DNA from: Levilactobacillus acidifarinae DSM 19394 = JCM 15949
GTDB taxonomy: Bacteria; Bacillota; Bacilli; Lactobacillales; Lactobacillaceae
Direction: 5' to 3'
Assembly (NCBI RefSeq): GCF_001434835.1
Contig: NZ_AZDV01000002.1
Location: forward strand, 1 to 59,843
Length of the DNA stretch: 59,843 nucleotides
The position numbers and the translations under genes were made by a program. Under the pieces are notes generated by a model, which was not told the origin of the DNA, ran no database searches, and was given only the letters and a program-made list of their open reading frames with translations. Positions within the stretch are counted from its first letter, which is position 1; every line of letters starts with the position of its first letter. Shown here one piece after another: positions 52,384-59,843 of the stretch.

Positions 52384-52673
52384 GCGCGGACCCCCTTACG
52401 TAAGTGCAGCCACCGCCAAGCACAGTAGAGGGGCACGACGATGAGCAAGACTAACGCGAGGAGTAGAAAGGCGCTGTTTGCGTGGGCCTTCAGGTTAAAT
52501 AAAAGGTAAAGACTGACAAGCGTGTCGTTGTACCAGCCCAAGCTAAAGCCCAAGTTGGTGATCACGACCAGAGCGATGAAGCCCCAAAGCGCGATTAAGA
52601 CGATGGCGCGCAGTAACCGGCTTTTGAGGCTGGTTTGTCGCCGAATAATGGGTGACGCTGGTGTTCTTCGCAT
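52380..52673 (-). CDS. PgaD/IcaD-like small membrane protein
   Basis: The product is 97 residues with two transmembrane helices (about residues 22-50 and 62-90), the size and topology of IcaD or PgaD, which are partners needed for full activity of the glycosyltransferase. Sequence similarity of such proteins is low, so the call rests on position between the synthase and deacetylase genes. It overlaps both neighbours closely (4 bp after, 3 bp gap before). Confidence 0.6.
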   Translation of the reverse strand: MRRTPASPIIRRQTSLKSRLLRAIVLIALWGFIALVVITNLGFSLGWYNDTLVSLYLLFNLKAHANSAFLLLALVLLIVVPLYCAWRWLHLRKGVRA

Positions 52674-52676
52674 AGT

Positions 52677-53897
52677 TTATAACCCCCGATCAGGACTGCG
52701 CCAAGTTCCCCGACGTTGTGGATCAACGAAGTAGGAACTGATGGCGGCGATACAACTCACTAAGTTGATCAGCCAGTAGTATAGAATGTAAACGGGGACT
52801 AATAACAGTTCGGGCAGCGTCAACTGCGCGATTTCTTGTGACGCGATAAAGCCAATCGTAAATTGAATAGCGTTTAAAGTAAACATTAAGATTAATAGGT
52901 TACCATCTAATGAAAGATTGTGTAAGAAAAACAGTTGAAACGCATAAGCCACCAACGAGATGGCCGTTAAGATGGCCCAACAATTACTGACGATTGATTC
53001 CAAGAGGAGTCCCCGTTGTCCCCAAGGATTCAGATATAGGCCACGCCGGTTGGTGATGAGCACTTCCAGCCCACCACGAGACCAGCGTTGCCGTTGCTTG
53101 AGTAAGCCCCGGAGTCGTTCTGGGACTAAAATCCAGCACACGGCCCGTGGCTCGTAGGCGGCCTGCCACTTATTACGGTACATCCGCCAGGTGATGTCGA
53201 TGTCTTCGGTCATGACCGCGGGATTCCAGCCGCCGACCTCGTTTAACGCCTCGCGTCGAAACGCAACGATGACGCCGGAAACCGTGGTGATACTCCCAGT
53301 CAGGTAGGCCTGAGCCTTCTTGATCAGGTCAATCACGGCGACGTACTCCAGTAATTGTAGGCGCCCTAAGAGGGTGGAGCGGTTCCGGACGATGGGTTTC
53401 CCCGTGACGGCCCCGTAGTTAGGATTCTCCAACAACGTGGTCATTAATTGGGTCACGGCGTCGGGCTGCAAGAGTGAGTCGGCGTCGATAACCACGAGGT
53501 AGTCCCCCTTGGCGATCTTCGCGCCCTGGTTCAACGCACTGGCCTTTCCCTGGTTGATTGGTAAATGCAAGTTGTGAATGGCCAATTGACCGGCCCACTG
53601 CTTGGCTAACGTCTCCATAAGTTCCCAGGTGTTGTCGGTACTACAATCGTCGATCAACACGACTTCGTAGTGCTGATACTGTAGTCCGGCCAATGATTTG
53701 ACGGCGGCGACCAACGTATCGGACTCGTTGTGTGCCGGAATCAAGATGGAGACGAAGGGTTCTTCATCGGCAGTCAACAGCTTTCGGGACTGCCGATGAC
53801 GGTAGAAACTAGAAAAAAGGCCACCCGTAATCCAAATGATTGAAACGAAGATTGGGTACCCTACGACAAAGATAGTATTTAGATTTTTCAGCCACAT
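52677..53897 (-). CDS. icaA: Poly-beta-1,6-N-acetylglucosamine synthase (IcaA/PgaC-like)
   Basis: The product is 406 residues. One N-terminal helix, then a family 2 glycosyltransferase domain with FVSILIPAHNES, DDCSTD, DADSLL (DxD), MTEDIDITW and the QRQRWSRGG motif, then three or four C-terminal helices. It polymerises GlcNAc and pushes the chain through the membrane. The start MWLKNLN has GGGGAGA upstream; an earlier frame from 53936 is not supported. First gene of an icaA-D-B operon; no icaC gene follows. The PNAG assignment is by family and context. Confidence 0.85.
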   Translation of the reverse strand: MWLKNLNTIFVVGYPIFVSIIWITGGLFSSFYRHRQSRKLLTADEEPFVSILIPAHNESDTLVAAVKSLAGLQYQHYEVVLIDDCSTDNTWELMETLAKQWAGQLAIHNLHLPINQGKASALNQGAKIAKGDYLVVIDADSLLQPDAVTQLMTTLLENPNYGAVTGKPIVRNRSTLLGRLQLLEYVAVIDLIKKAQAYLTGSITTVSGVIVAFRREALNEVGGWNPAVMTEDIDITWRMYRNKWQAAYEPRAVCWILVPERLRGLLKQRQRWSRGGLEVLITNRRGLYLNPWGQRGLLLESIVSNCWAILTAISLVAYAFQLFFLHNLSLDGNLLILMFTLNAIQFTIGFIASQEIAQLTLPELLLVPVYILYYWLINLVSCIAAISSYFVDPQRRGTWRSPDRGL

Positions 53898-54440
53898 AAT
53901 TGCTTTCTCCCCTGTGTTGAATATCGATAGCATCAATCAGCATGACTATGAGCATAGCATGATTAACAGGTTGCGCGAAACGCCTGGCCCTAAACGTAAC
54001 AAAAATGTAACTTTTTATAAAGAGTCCGATTTAAGACCAATTATGGTCGGTTAAACGGTGAAACCGCCACCTTTCTTTAACGGACTGGTTCCTGAAATCG
54101 CGGGTGGGCCTAGACCAAAAAATGGCGGGACCAACTGACGAAGATGGCCCGGTTGAAAATGACGGGTGGTTTGATGACGGCACGTTGTGTCGACTTTCTT
54201 CTATTAAGTAAGCGTTCGTCGTGCTCAATTGGCAAAGGGGCAACTAGGACGGGGGGGAAACCCTCATCGCTGAGCGATATGAATTGGTTAAAACAGCGGT
54301 TTGAGTGGTTGTTATGGCTAATATCAGCTAGTGGCCAAGTAGATTACCCGATAAAATAAACGCAAGGGGCTAAATCTACGGATTGACCGGTGACGTGGTA
54401 AAATAGAACTGGAAAGTTAATGCATAGGAGGGCGATTAGA
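53898..54440. other. Gap before the small unknown gene, icaA upstream region
   Basis: The 53898-54100 part is the upstream region of the exopolysaccharide operon. A dyad GCATG-A-CTATG-AG-CATAG-CATG (about 53939-53960) may be a regulator site. Frames at 54031-54359 have no ribosome site and read like noise. I see no gene here. Confidence 0.4.
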
Positions 54441-54686
54441 ATGATGCAACAGGTTCCAACTTTACCACTAGTTGAACGGTTAAGTGCAGGGCAGAAAGTG
54501 ACGTTGACCACCAGTGATCAAGAACGGGTGACAATTCAACCGGAAATCCGTGCGGGCCAACTGACGGGTAATTACCTGAGCAGCGTTCTACCAGACGTTC
54601 GGTACGACGATCCCCGAATTATCTTAAAGGAGACGTTGGCCGAACTAGAAGATGTGCGCCACGTCACGATTAACAACATTGACTAA
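54441..54686 (+). CDS. Small protein of unknown function
   Basis: The product is 81 residues, preceded by TAGGAGGG. It is soluble, with no signal peptide; it looks like a beta-rich fold (GQKVTLTTSDQERVTIQPEI; GNYLSSVLPDVRYDDPRI) followed by a helix (LKETLAELEDVRHV). It is followed by a terminator-like hairpin and then the Mga-type regulator. I recognise no family. Confidence 0.65.
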   Translation: MMQQVPTLPLVERLSAGQKVTLTTSDQERVTIQPEIRAGQLTGNYLSSVLPDVRYDDPRIILKETLAELEDVRHVTINNID

Positions 54687-54698
54687 TCAATCATGAAG

Positions 54699-54730
54699 AC
54701 AGCCCCTGATCGTTCGTGGTCGGGGGCTGT
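54699..54730 (+). terminator. Hairpin after the small unknown gene
   Basis: ACAGCCCCTGATC / GTCGGGGGCTGT stem but no T-run follows, so termination is likely but weaker. Confidence 0.55.
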
Positions 54731-54756
54731 TCGCTAACTTGGGGGAGTGAGCAACA

Positions 54757-56220
54757 TTGAAAATTGATTTTGCGATGTTAACGGTAAAGGATACCCGTAA
54801 ATTGCGACTGATGTCGTTTATTACGGATCACCATGGTCAATTTAACCTGGTCGATTTTGCGACCAACATGCAGGGGAGCTATTCGCAAGCCTACCATATT
54901 CTACTGAATCTGCGGACGGACTTGCAGCACTTGGCGCCCACCACTAAATTAACGAAAGACAGTTTAACCACACCGATTACGGTCGACGTTTACCGTCACT
55001 GGCTTTACGCCCGCAGTATTCCGTATCAAGCGGTGTTGGCCACACTAAGTGCCGAACCCCAACAGGTGCGGACTTTGTGTGAACGCTACGGTATCAGTAC
55101 GTCGACGTTTAACCGGCGGATGCGCCCGATGCGCCAGCAACTGGCCCAGTATCACTTGGAATTGACCACAAACCCGCTTCGATTGAACGGGGATGAAACG
55201 CTAGTTCAGTTGTTGTACTTTACGTTGTTTAGTACCACGCTGACCACGCTAAACGAATTACCCGAGTTACCGGCGGCGTATCAATCGTTGTACGAGGCGA
55301 TTTGTACGACTTACGCCGATGACACGTTATACCAGAACTCCAAGGGTCTGGCCCAGCACCGGAATCTCTTGATTACTTTGGCGCTCTTGCGGTTGGCGCA
55401 GGGGCACCGGTATTCGGCCTTACGGTTCCCATTGGTGCACCTGACCGACTTGCGGCCGCTGGCGGTCAAGTTTCAGCAACAACTGAACGATACGCCGCGA
55501 GCAGCGCTGACCGAACTGGCCACCCTGGACTACTTGTTGACCAGCTCGCCGTATTTTGTGAGGGCGTTGCAACCGCGAAACATGCAGCGCCTGTATTCTG
55601 GGTTACGGCAGAAGGTTCCGACCTATCAGTTGGCGCCCAGTGTCGCGTCGTTAAGCGACTTCGCCACGGGGCAAGATTGGTTTGCCAACTGGCTCTTTTC
55701 ACTGGGGCAATTCATGCTGCTCTTCCGGGTCGATCCGCTCTTACGGCCCGAAATTACAGCGTTGTACCGGACCACGCCAACGTCGACGGCGGCCGCAACG
55801 GACATTGCCAACAACCTGGCCCAGCTCTATCCTGATCAGGTCACCGCGAGTGACTTGCGGTTAGCTCAAAAGTATCTGAGCAAGTACACTAACGGGCTCA
55901 ATCTGACTGCCGCGCGGGTTCAAATCCTGGTTTCTTACGATATGTTGGGGGTCACGACGGATATCTTTAACCGATTATTGGGCGGTATCGTGCACTTGAG
56001 TCTCCTGACCAGTCAAGTCGTGATTGACGAACAGAAGCGGGGCAACTATATCGTGGTTTACGGGACGGATCCGCAGGCCTTGCGATTTGCTCAGGCCCAT
56101 CAACTGGAGGCCTTTCACTGGATCAAGGAGTTAAAGTACGGTGAGAACTTGGACCGGTTGATTCGAACGCTTCGGCATCATGAGTTGTCGATCTTTGCGT
56201 TGGACTTCCAGAATCCATGA
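54757..56220 (+). CDS. Mga/AtxA-type transcriptional regulator
   Basis: The product is 487 residues. N-terminal helix-turn-helix domains (VDFATNMQGSYSQAYHILLN; VRTLCERYGISTSTFNRRMR), a central region resembling PTS regulation domains, and a C-terminal EIIB-like fold (VQILVSYDMLGVTTDIFNRL and GNYIVVYGTD) match the Mga family of streptococci. Such regulators control surface or metabolic genes and may be phosphorylated by the sugar PTS. The start is TTG with GGGGGAGTG upstream. Nearby target genes are not obvious; the exopolysaccharide operon and mntH are candidates by position only. Confidence 0.82.
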   Translation: MKIDFAMLTVKDTRKLRLMSFITDHHGQFNLVDFATNMQGSYSQAYHILLNLRTDLQHLAPTTKLTKDSLTTPITVDVYRHWLYARSIPYQAVLATLSAEPQQVRTLCERYGISTSTFNRRMRPMRQQLAQYHLELTTNPLRLNGDETLVQLLYFTLFSTTLTTLNELPELPAAYQSLYEAICTTYADDTLYQNSKGLAQHRNLLITLALLRLAQGHRYSALRFPLVHLTDLRPLAVKFQQQLNDTPRAALTELATLDYLLTSSPYFVRALQPRNMQRLYSGLRQKVPTYQLAPSVASLSDFATGQDWFANWLFSLGQFMLLFRVDPLLRPEITALYRTTPTSTAAATDIANNLAQLYPDQVTASDLRLAQKYLSKYTNGLNLTAARVQILVSYDMLGVTTDIFNRLLGGIVHLSLLTSQVVIDEQKRGNYIVVYGTDPQALRFAQAHQLEAFHWIKELKYGENLDRLIRTLRHHELSIFALDFQNP

Positions 56221-56286
56221 ATGACGGATAGGTTTCCGAAAATGAAGGGGCCAATAAATTTTATTATTAAAATCGTTATTTTTACG

Positions 56287-56321
56287 AAAGCGTGCGGGAC
56301 TAGGCTTCCCGGACGCTTTTT
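56287..56321 (+). terminator. Terminator of the Mga-type gene
   Basis: AAAGCGTGCGGG / CCCGGACGCTTTTT hairpin with T-run. Confidence 0.8.
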
Positions 56322-56377
56322 GTATGGTCTATTTAATGGGTAATTTAAATCTTGTGAAAACCCGCGCCAAATCTGGG

Positions 56378-56405
56378 TTTACAAAGCCTTAGGCCTCCGT
56401 ATAAT
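56378..56405 (+). promoter_or_regulatory. Promoter of the mntH gene
   Basis: -35 TTTACA (56378-56383) and -10 TATAAT (56400-56405), spacer 16 bp, 35 bp before the start codon. The CCTTAGGCCTCCG sequence between them might carry a metal-regulator site, but the match is not strong. Confidence 0.65.
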
Positions 56406-56439
56406 GGTGACTACCATCAGATTAAGGGGAGTGGAAAAT

Positions 56440-57816
56440 ATGACAGATAACGTTTCAAAAACCACGGCGGATCAGGGGCTGCTGGGGTACGCTAACGGGC
56501 CTTCGTTAGAAGAAATCAACGGGACCGTTTCAATTCCTAAGGAAAAGGGCTTTTGGAAAAACCTGGTTGCCTTTTCGGGACCGGGGGCCCTAGTGGCCGT
56601 GGGGTATATGGATCCCGGTAACTGGGTAACGTCCATCGGGGGTGGGGCCCAGTACGGCTACCTCTTGATGTCCGTGATCTTGATTTCCAGTTTGATTGCG
56701 ATGCTGTTGCAATACATGGCGGCTAAACTGGGAATCGTGACGCAAAAGGATTTGGCGCAGGCGACGCGGTCGTACACCACCAAACGGATTGGGTTCGTGC
56801 TCTGGGTGGTGACCGAATTGGCCATCATGGCGACGGACATTGCCGAAGTCATCGGGGGCGCCATCGCTTTACAATTATTATTCGGCATTCCACTGATTAT
56901 TGGGGTTTCCTTAACCGTTTTTGACGTGTTACTTCTATTATTATTAACGAAACTAGGATTCCGCAAGATTGAAGCCATCGTGATTTGTTTAATTGCCGTC
57001 ATCTTAGTGGTTTTCGCTTACGAAGTCGTTATTGCGCAACCGAACATGGGTCAGGCGGTCGCTAACTTTGTGCCCCAGGCGCAGATCTTGCATCCGGGCC
57101 AACTGACCATGGCGTTGGGAATTGTGGGGGCGACGGTGATGCCACATAACCTCTACTTACATTCTTCCATTGCCCAGACGCGGAAATTTAACCGTGACGA
57201 TCCCGAGGAAATGCGCCGGGCGGTCAAGTTTACCACCTGGGATTCCAACATTCAGTTGATTGGGGCCTTCGTGATCAACTGCCTACTGTTACTGTTGGGG
57301 GCAGCGTTGTTTTTTGGGAAGGACGTCGACAAGTTAGGGACGTTTGGAAACCTGTATGCGGCTTTACAGGATAATCATTTAGCGGGAGCCGTGGCATCAC
57401 CGTTCTTATCCACGCTGTTTGCGGTGGCGTTACTGGCTTCGGGACAAAATTCGACAATTACGGGGACGCTGACCGGTCAGGTTATCATGGAAGGATTCAT
57501 TAACCTGAAGGTTCCCATTTGGGTGCGCCGGTTGGTTACGCGACTGTTATCGGTCGCTCCGGTCGTGATTTGTACCATTATGTACGGCGGAAACGAGGCG
57601 GCATTAGACCGGTTGCTGGTGAACTCACAGGTCTTCTTGTCGATTGCGTTGCCGTTCTCGATGATTCCGTTAACCATTTTTACGTCATCGAAAAAAATTA
57701 TGGGTGAAGAGTACGTTAACAAACGGTGGATTACCTGGTTGGCGTGGATCAGCACGCTAGTACTCACGGTGTTAAACATTCAAATCGTCTGGACGAGCTT
57801 AACGGATCTTTTTTAA
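56440..57816 (+). CDS. mntH: Nramp-family Mn2+/divalent cation transporter
   Basis: The product is 458 residues with eleven predicted helices. Metal-binding motifs are intact: DPGNWVTS in helix 1 and [10 protein letters not shown] in helix 6. The long polar N-terminal extension (about 45 residues) is common in lactobacilli. It imports manganese with protons, important in these bacteria as a non-enzymatic oxidant defence. The start MTDNVSK has GGGGAGTGG upstream. No clear terminator precedes the T-box leader of tyrS. Confidence 0.95.
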   Translation: MTDNVSKTTADQGLLGYANGPSLEEINGTVSIPKEKGFWKNLVAFSGPGALVAVGYMDPGNWVTSIGGGAQYGYLLMSVILISSLIAMLLQYMAAKLGIVTQKDLAQATRSYTTKRIGFVLWVVTELAIMATDIAEVIGGAIALQLLFGIPLIIGVSLTVFDVLLLLLLTKLGFRKIEAIVICLIAVILVVFAYEVVIAQPNMGQAVANFVPQAQILHPGQLTMALGIVGATVMPHNLYLHSSIAQTRKFNRDDPEEMRRAVKFTTWDSNIQLIGAFVINCLLLLLGAALFFGKDVDKLGTFGNLYAALQDNHLAGAVASPFLSTLFAVALLASGQNSTITGTLTGQVIMEGFINLKVPIWVRRLVTRLLSVAPVVICTIMYGGNEAALDRLLVNSQVFLSIALPFSMIPLTIFTSSKKIMGEEYVNKRWITWLAWISTLVLTVLNIQIVWTSLTDLF

Positions 57817-57840
57817 ATGAGAACAGAGTCGGTTCAGTAG

Positions 57841-58102
57841 TTGACTTTTTTCCGCGAGGACAGTATCATCAAACCCATAAGCAATGAAGCAGTTCAGTAG
57901 TGGTCTTGGCAACGGTTCAGAGAGCCGACGGGAGTGTGAGTCGGTACGTCCAAGGACACGAATTACCCTGTGGAGCGGCTGAGGTGTTCAGCGGGTCATT
58001 CCGTTAACGATGACGAGCGGTTGTCAGTAGACAACAACTTGGGTGGTAACGCGGATTTTGAATTCGTCCCTGATGGTCTTTGTGACCGTTGGGGACTTTT
58101 TT
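57841..58102 (+). promoter_or_regulatory. Tyrosine T-box leader with promoter and terminator
   Basis: -35 TTGACT and -10 TATCAT, 17 bp apart (57841-57869). Stem I contains GAATTACCCTGTGGAG with the specifier codon TAC (57964-57966) for tyrosine. The T-box is at 58038-58054 (GGGTGGTAACGCGG, pairing with the uncharged tRNA CCA end), and the terminator is GTCCC..GGGGAC plus TTTTTT (58066-58102). Uncharged tRNA-Tyr would switch on readthrough into tyrS. Confidence 0.93.
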
Positions 58103-58123
58103 AGTATATTAGGAGGAAAACAG

Positions 58124-59380
58124 ATGTCGATTATTGATGAATTAAAATGGCGGGGCGCCATTAACCAACAAACGGACGAGGCTGGGCTGGCCGACTTGGT
58201 CAACGAAAAGGCCGTGGGCTTGTACGCCGGAATCGACCCAACCGGGGATTCGATGCACATTGGGCACTTGATTCCGTTTATGATTCTCAAACGGTTCCAG
58301 TTAGCCGGTCACCGGCCCTACATCGTTATTGGGGGGGCGACCGGGTCAATCGGTGACCCATCCGGTAAGAAAGCCGAACGGAAGTTGCAAACCATGGACC
58401 AAGTCCGGCACAACCAGGACTGCTTAACGGCCCAGATGGAACACCTCTTCGGTCAAGACGGCAGTTTTAAAATCGTGAACAACTACGATTGGTTATCCAA
58501 GTTGTCCCTGTTAGACTTCTTACGCGACTTTGGGAAGTTGTTCAACGTGAATACCATGTTAAACAAGGAAATCGTGGCTTCCCGGTTGGAAGTCGGCATT
58601 TCCTACACCGAATTCACGTACCAAATCCTTCAATCGATTGATTTCCTTCATTTATACAAACATGAAGACGTTCAACTCCAAATCGGGGGTGCCGATCAGT
58701 GGGGAAACATCACGTCCGGGATTGACCTGATTCACCGGCAAGAAGGTTCCGACGCCAAGGCTTACGGGTTGACGATCCCGTTATTGCTGAAGGCAGATGG
58801 AACTAAGTTTGGGAAGTCCGAAGGCGGCAACGTCTGGTTAGATCCCGAAAAGACCTCGCCTTACGAGTTCTACCAATTCTGGATCAACACGGATGATCGC
58901 GACGTGGTGAAGTTCTTGAAGTACTTTACCTTCCTGAGCCAAGATGAAATTCAACAGTTGGCCGATGCCGTGGCCGCCCATCCTGAGAAACGTGAAGCTC
59001 AAACACGCTTGGCCGAAGAAGTGACTGAATTTGTACACGGACACCAGGCCGTCGTTGAAGCCCAACACATTACCAAGGCCCTGTTCTCCGGAGACGTTGC
59101 GGATTTGACGGCTAACGAAATCGAACAAGGCTTTAAGAACATGCCGGCCGTTACGGTAACGACGGAGAAGCAAAGCTTAGTGGAATGGTTAGTGGATACC
59201 ACCAAGATTGAAGCTTCTCGGCGCCAGGCCAGAGAAGACATTACCAACGGTGCAATTCGGATTAACGGGGAAAAGGTGACGGATCCCACCGCTGAAATCG
59301 ATCCAACCAGTGCGTTTGATGGTAAGTTTGTCATTGTTCGCCGGGGAAAGAAGCGTTACTTCTTAGCTCGCGTTCAGTAA
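58124..59380 (+). CDS. tyrS: Tyrosyl-tRNA synthetase
   Basis: The product is 418 residues. Class I synthetase motifs are present: HIGH in SMHIGHLIPF and KFGKS (KMSKS variant) in GTKFGKSEGG, and tyrosine-binding residues around YAGIDPT and GGADQWGN. A C-terminal S4 RNA-binding domain follows (SRRQAREDITNGAIRINGEK). The start MSIIDEL has AGGAGG upstream and follows the T-box terminator; an upstream in-frame extension lies within the leader. Regulated by tRNA-Tyr charging. Confidence 0.97.
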   Translation: MSIIDELKWRGAINQQTDEAGLADLVNEKAVGLYAGIDPTGDSMHIGHLIPFMILKRFQLAGHRPYIVIGGATGSIGDPSGKKAERKLQTMDQVRHNQDCLTAQMEHLFGQDGSFKIVNNYDWLSKLSLLDFLRDFGKLFNVNTMLNKEIVASRLEVGISYTEFTYQILQSIDFLHLYKHEDVQLQIGGADQWGNITSGIDLIHRQEGSDAKAYGLTIPLLLKADGTKFGKSEGGNVWLDPEKTSPYEFYQFWINTDDRDVVKFLKYFTFLSQDEIQQLADAVAAHPEKREAQTRLAEEVTEFVHGHQAVVEAQHITKALFSGDVADLTANEIEQGFKNMPAVTVTTEKQSLVEWLVDTTKIEASRRQAREDITNGAIRINGEKVTDPTAEIDPTSAFDGKFVIVRRGKKRYFLARVQ

Positions 59381-59395
59381 ATTGAGAATAATTTT

Positions 59396-59422
59396 AGCCC
59401 ACGGGAGACCGCGGGCTTTTTT
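59396..59422 (+). terminator. Terminator of tyrS
   Basis: AGCCCACGG / CCGCGGGCT hairpin followed by TTTTT. Confidence 0.88.
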
Positions 59423-59553
59423 GTCGCCAAAATAAAACCGAACAGTCGACCGTTAAAAATAAAGAAACACACGGCCGTCAAGTAACTATTGTTGGGTGAT
59501 GAGTCTATAAGATATGTCTTTGAAAAAAGGTTAGAAAGTTTTGACGATTTTAG

Positions 59554-59761
59554 TTGACGGTCGGGGGCTGGGTTGGTATAGTTATAGACGTTGTCACGAG
59601 CGCGTTACCAACTAGACCAATTTGAAAGATTGAAATTAGTTGTTGACGAGCTGATAACAAAATGTTATTCTAATAAAGTTGTCGCTAAGCGATGACGGTT
59701 CAACCGGAAACGTTGTTAAATCAAACTTCTGGTTGACATCATCTTAACGAGATGTTATGAT
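59554..59761 (+). promoter_or_regulatory. Three tandem ribosomal RNA promoters
   Basis: Each has a 17-bp spacer: P1 TTGACG/TATAGT (59554-59582), P2 TTGACG/TATTCT (59643-59671) and P3 TTGACA/TATGAT (59733-59761). They are about 90 bp apart. P3 is the strongest match. This triple arrangement is typical of rRNA operons. Confidence 0.85.
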
Positions 59762-59765
59762 GGTT

Positions 59766-59843
59766 AAGCTGTTCGGATGACGAACAGCTTGGTAGACCTT
59801 TGAAAACTGAACATTGTTTCGACAAACCAAATATGTGTAGGGC
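59766..59843 (+). other. rRNA operon leader with hairpin and boxA
   Basis: A hairpin AAGCTGTTCG / CGAACAGCTT (59766-59790) is followed by the antitermination box GACCTTTGAAAACTGAAC (59796-59813). The mature 16S rRNA does not start within the window. Confidence 0.8.

Noticed and set aside
54031..54359. Two overlapping frames of about 70 codons on opposite strands
   Set aside because: No ribosome sites, no protein-like composition.
59766..59843. Start of 16S rRNA
   Set aside because: Only the leader with boxA is present; the mature 16S 5' sequence is not reached.
1..59843. Insertion sequences, prophage or restriction/defence systems
   Set aside because: No transposase, integrase, phage structural, methylase or nuclease motifs were recognised among the coding regions.

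Overview
The window comes from a heterofermentative-type lactobacillus, most likely Levilactobacillus (L. brevis group). The strongest clue is the short-chain dehydrogenase at 36115-36873. It has the same length (252 aa) as the L. brevis R-specific alcohol dehydrogenase and, from memory, a nearly identical sequence. Supporting clues are KxYKxGKxW/DUF5776 surface proteins, strong GGAGG ribosome sites with frequent TTG and GTG starts, YtrA-type GntR/ABC modules, and T-box and PyrR leaders. No insertion sequence, prophage, tRNA or CRISPR array was seen.

Layout. 1-14225: surface region with two serine-rich repeat adhesins (the first cut by the window edge, the second 3077 aa), separated by a small unknown gene, a DyP peroxidase, HxlR and TetR regulators and a small membrane protein. 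14366-20560: aldo/keto reductase, an ABC exporter with its own GntR regulator, an Fe-S biogenesis-type protein and an LPQTN-anchored adhesin. 20726-24684: multicopper oxidase, a block of structured direct repeats, a degenerate Fic-like protein, an unlisted 41-aa membrane peptide and an EamA exporter. 24926-26891: membrane-linked XRE regulators with DUF3278-like proteins and paired 20-bp palindromes. 26979-36873: YeiH exporter with divergent LysR, MFS pump, an orphan non-coding RNA candidate, AraC regulator, ABC-F protein behind a possible attenuator, phosphoesterase, a MerR-controlled oxidoreductase and the alcohol dehydrogenase. 37002-48999: nucleoside hydrolase, a secreted-protein gene broken in its signal peptide, an arylsulfotransferase-like lipoprotein or membrane-anchored protein, DUF975 protein, a large nested inverted repeat, EamA exporter, a second GntR/ABC operon, YdbS/YdbT PH proteins and a peptidase M20 deacylase. 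49078-51324: PyrR-type leader, nucleoside deoxyribosyltransferase and NCS1 permease (base salvage). 51493-53897: a PNAG-type exopolysaccharide operon (icaA/D/B-like). 54441-59380: small unknown gene, Mga-type regulator, MntH and T-box-controlled tyrS. 59554-59843: three tandem promoters and the leader of a ribosomal RNA operon whose 16S gene begins beyond the window.

The most interesting signals lie between genes. (a) On the minus strand at about 30447-30748 there is a transcription unit with a TATAAT box and an intrinsic terminator but no gene. It carries three hairpins with different stems, and all three have the same hexamer loop, UGGGGG. (b) At 22263-22628 there are two 141-bp direct copies in which both an outer stem and an inner 16-17 bp hairpin change sequence but keep their pairing, around conserved unpaired segments. 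(c) At 41588-41728 there is a nested multi-hairpin inverted repeat. All three look like structured RNA or DNA elements that the protein annotation does not explain.
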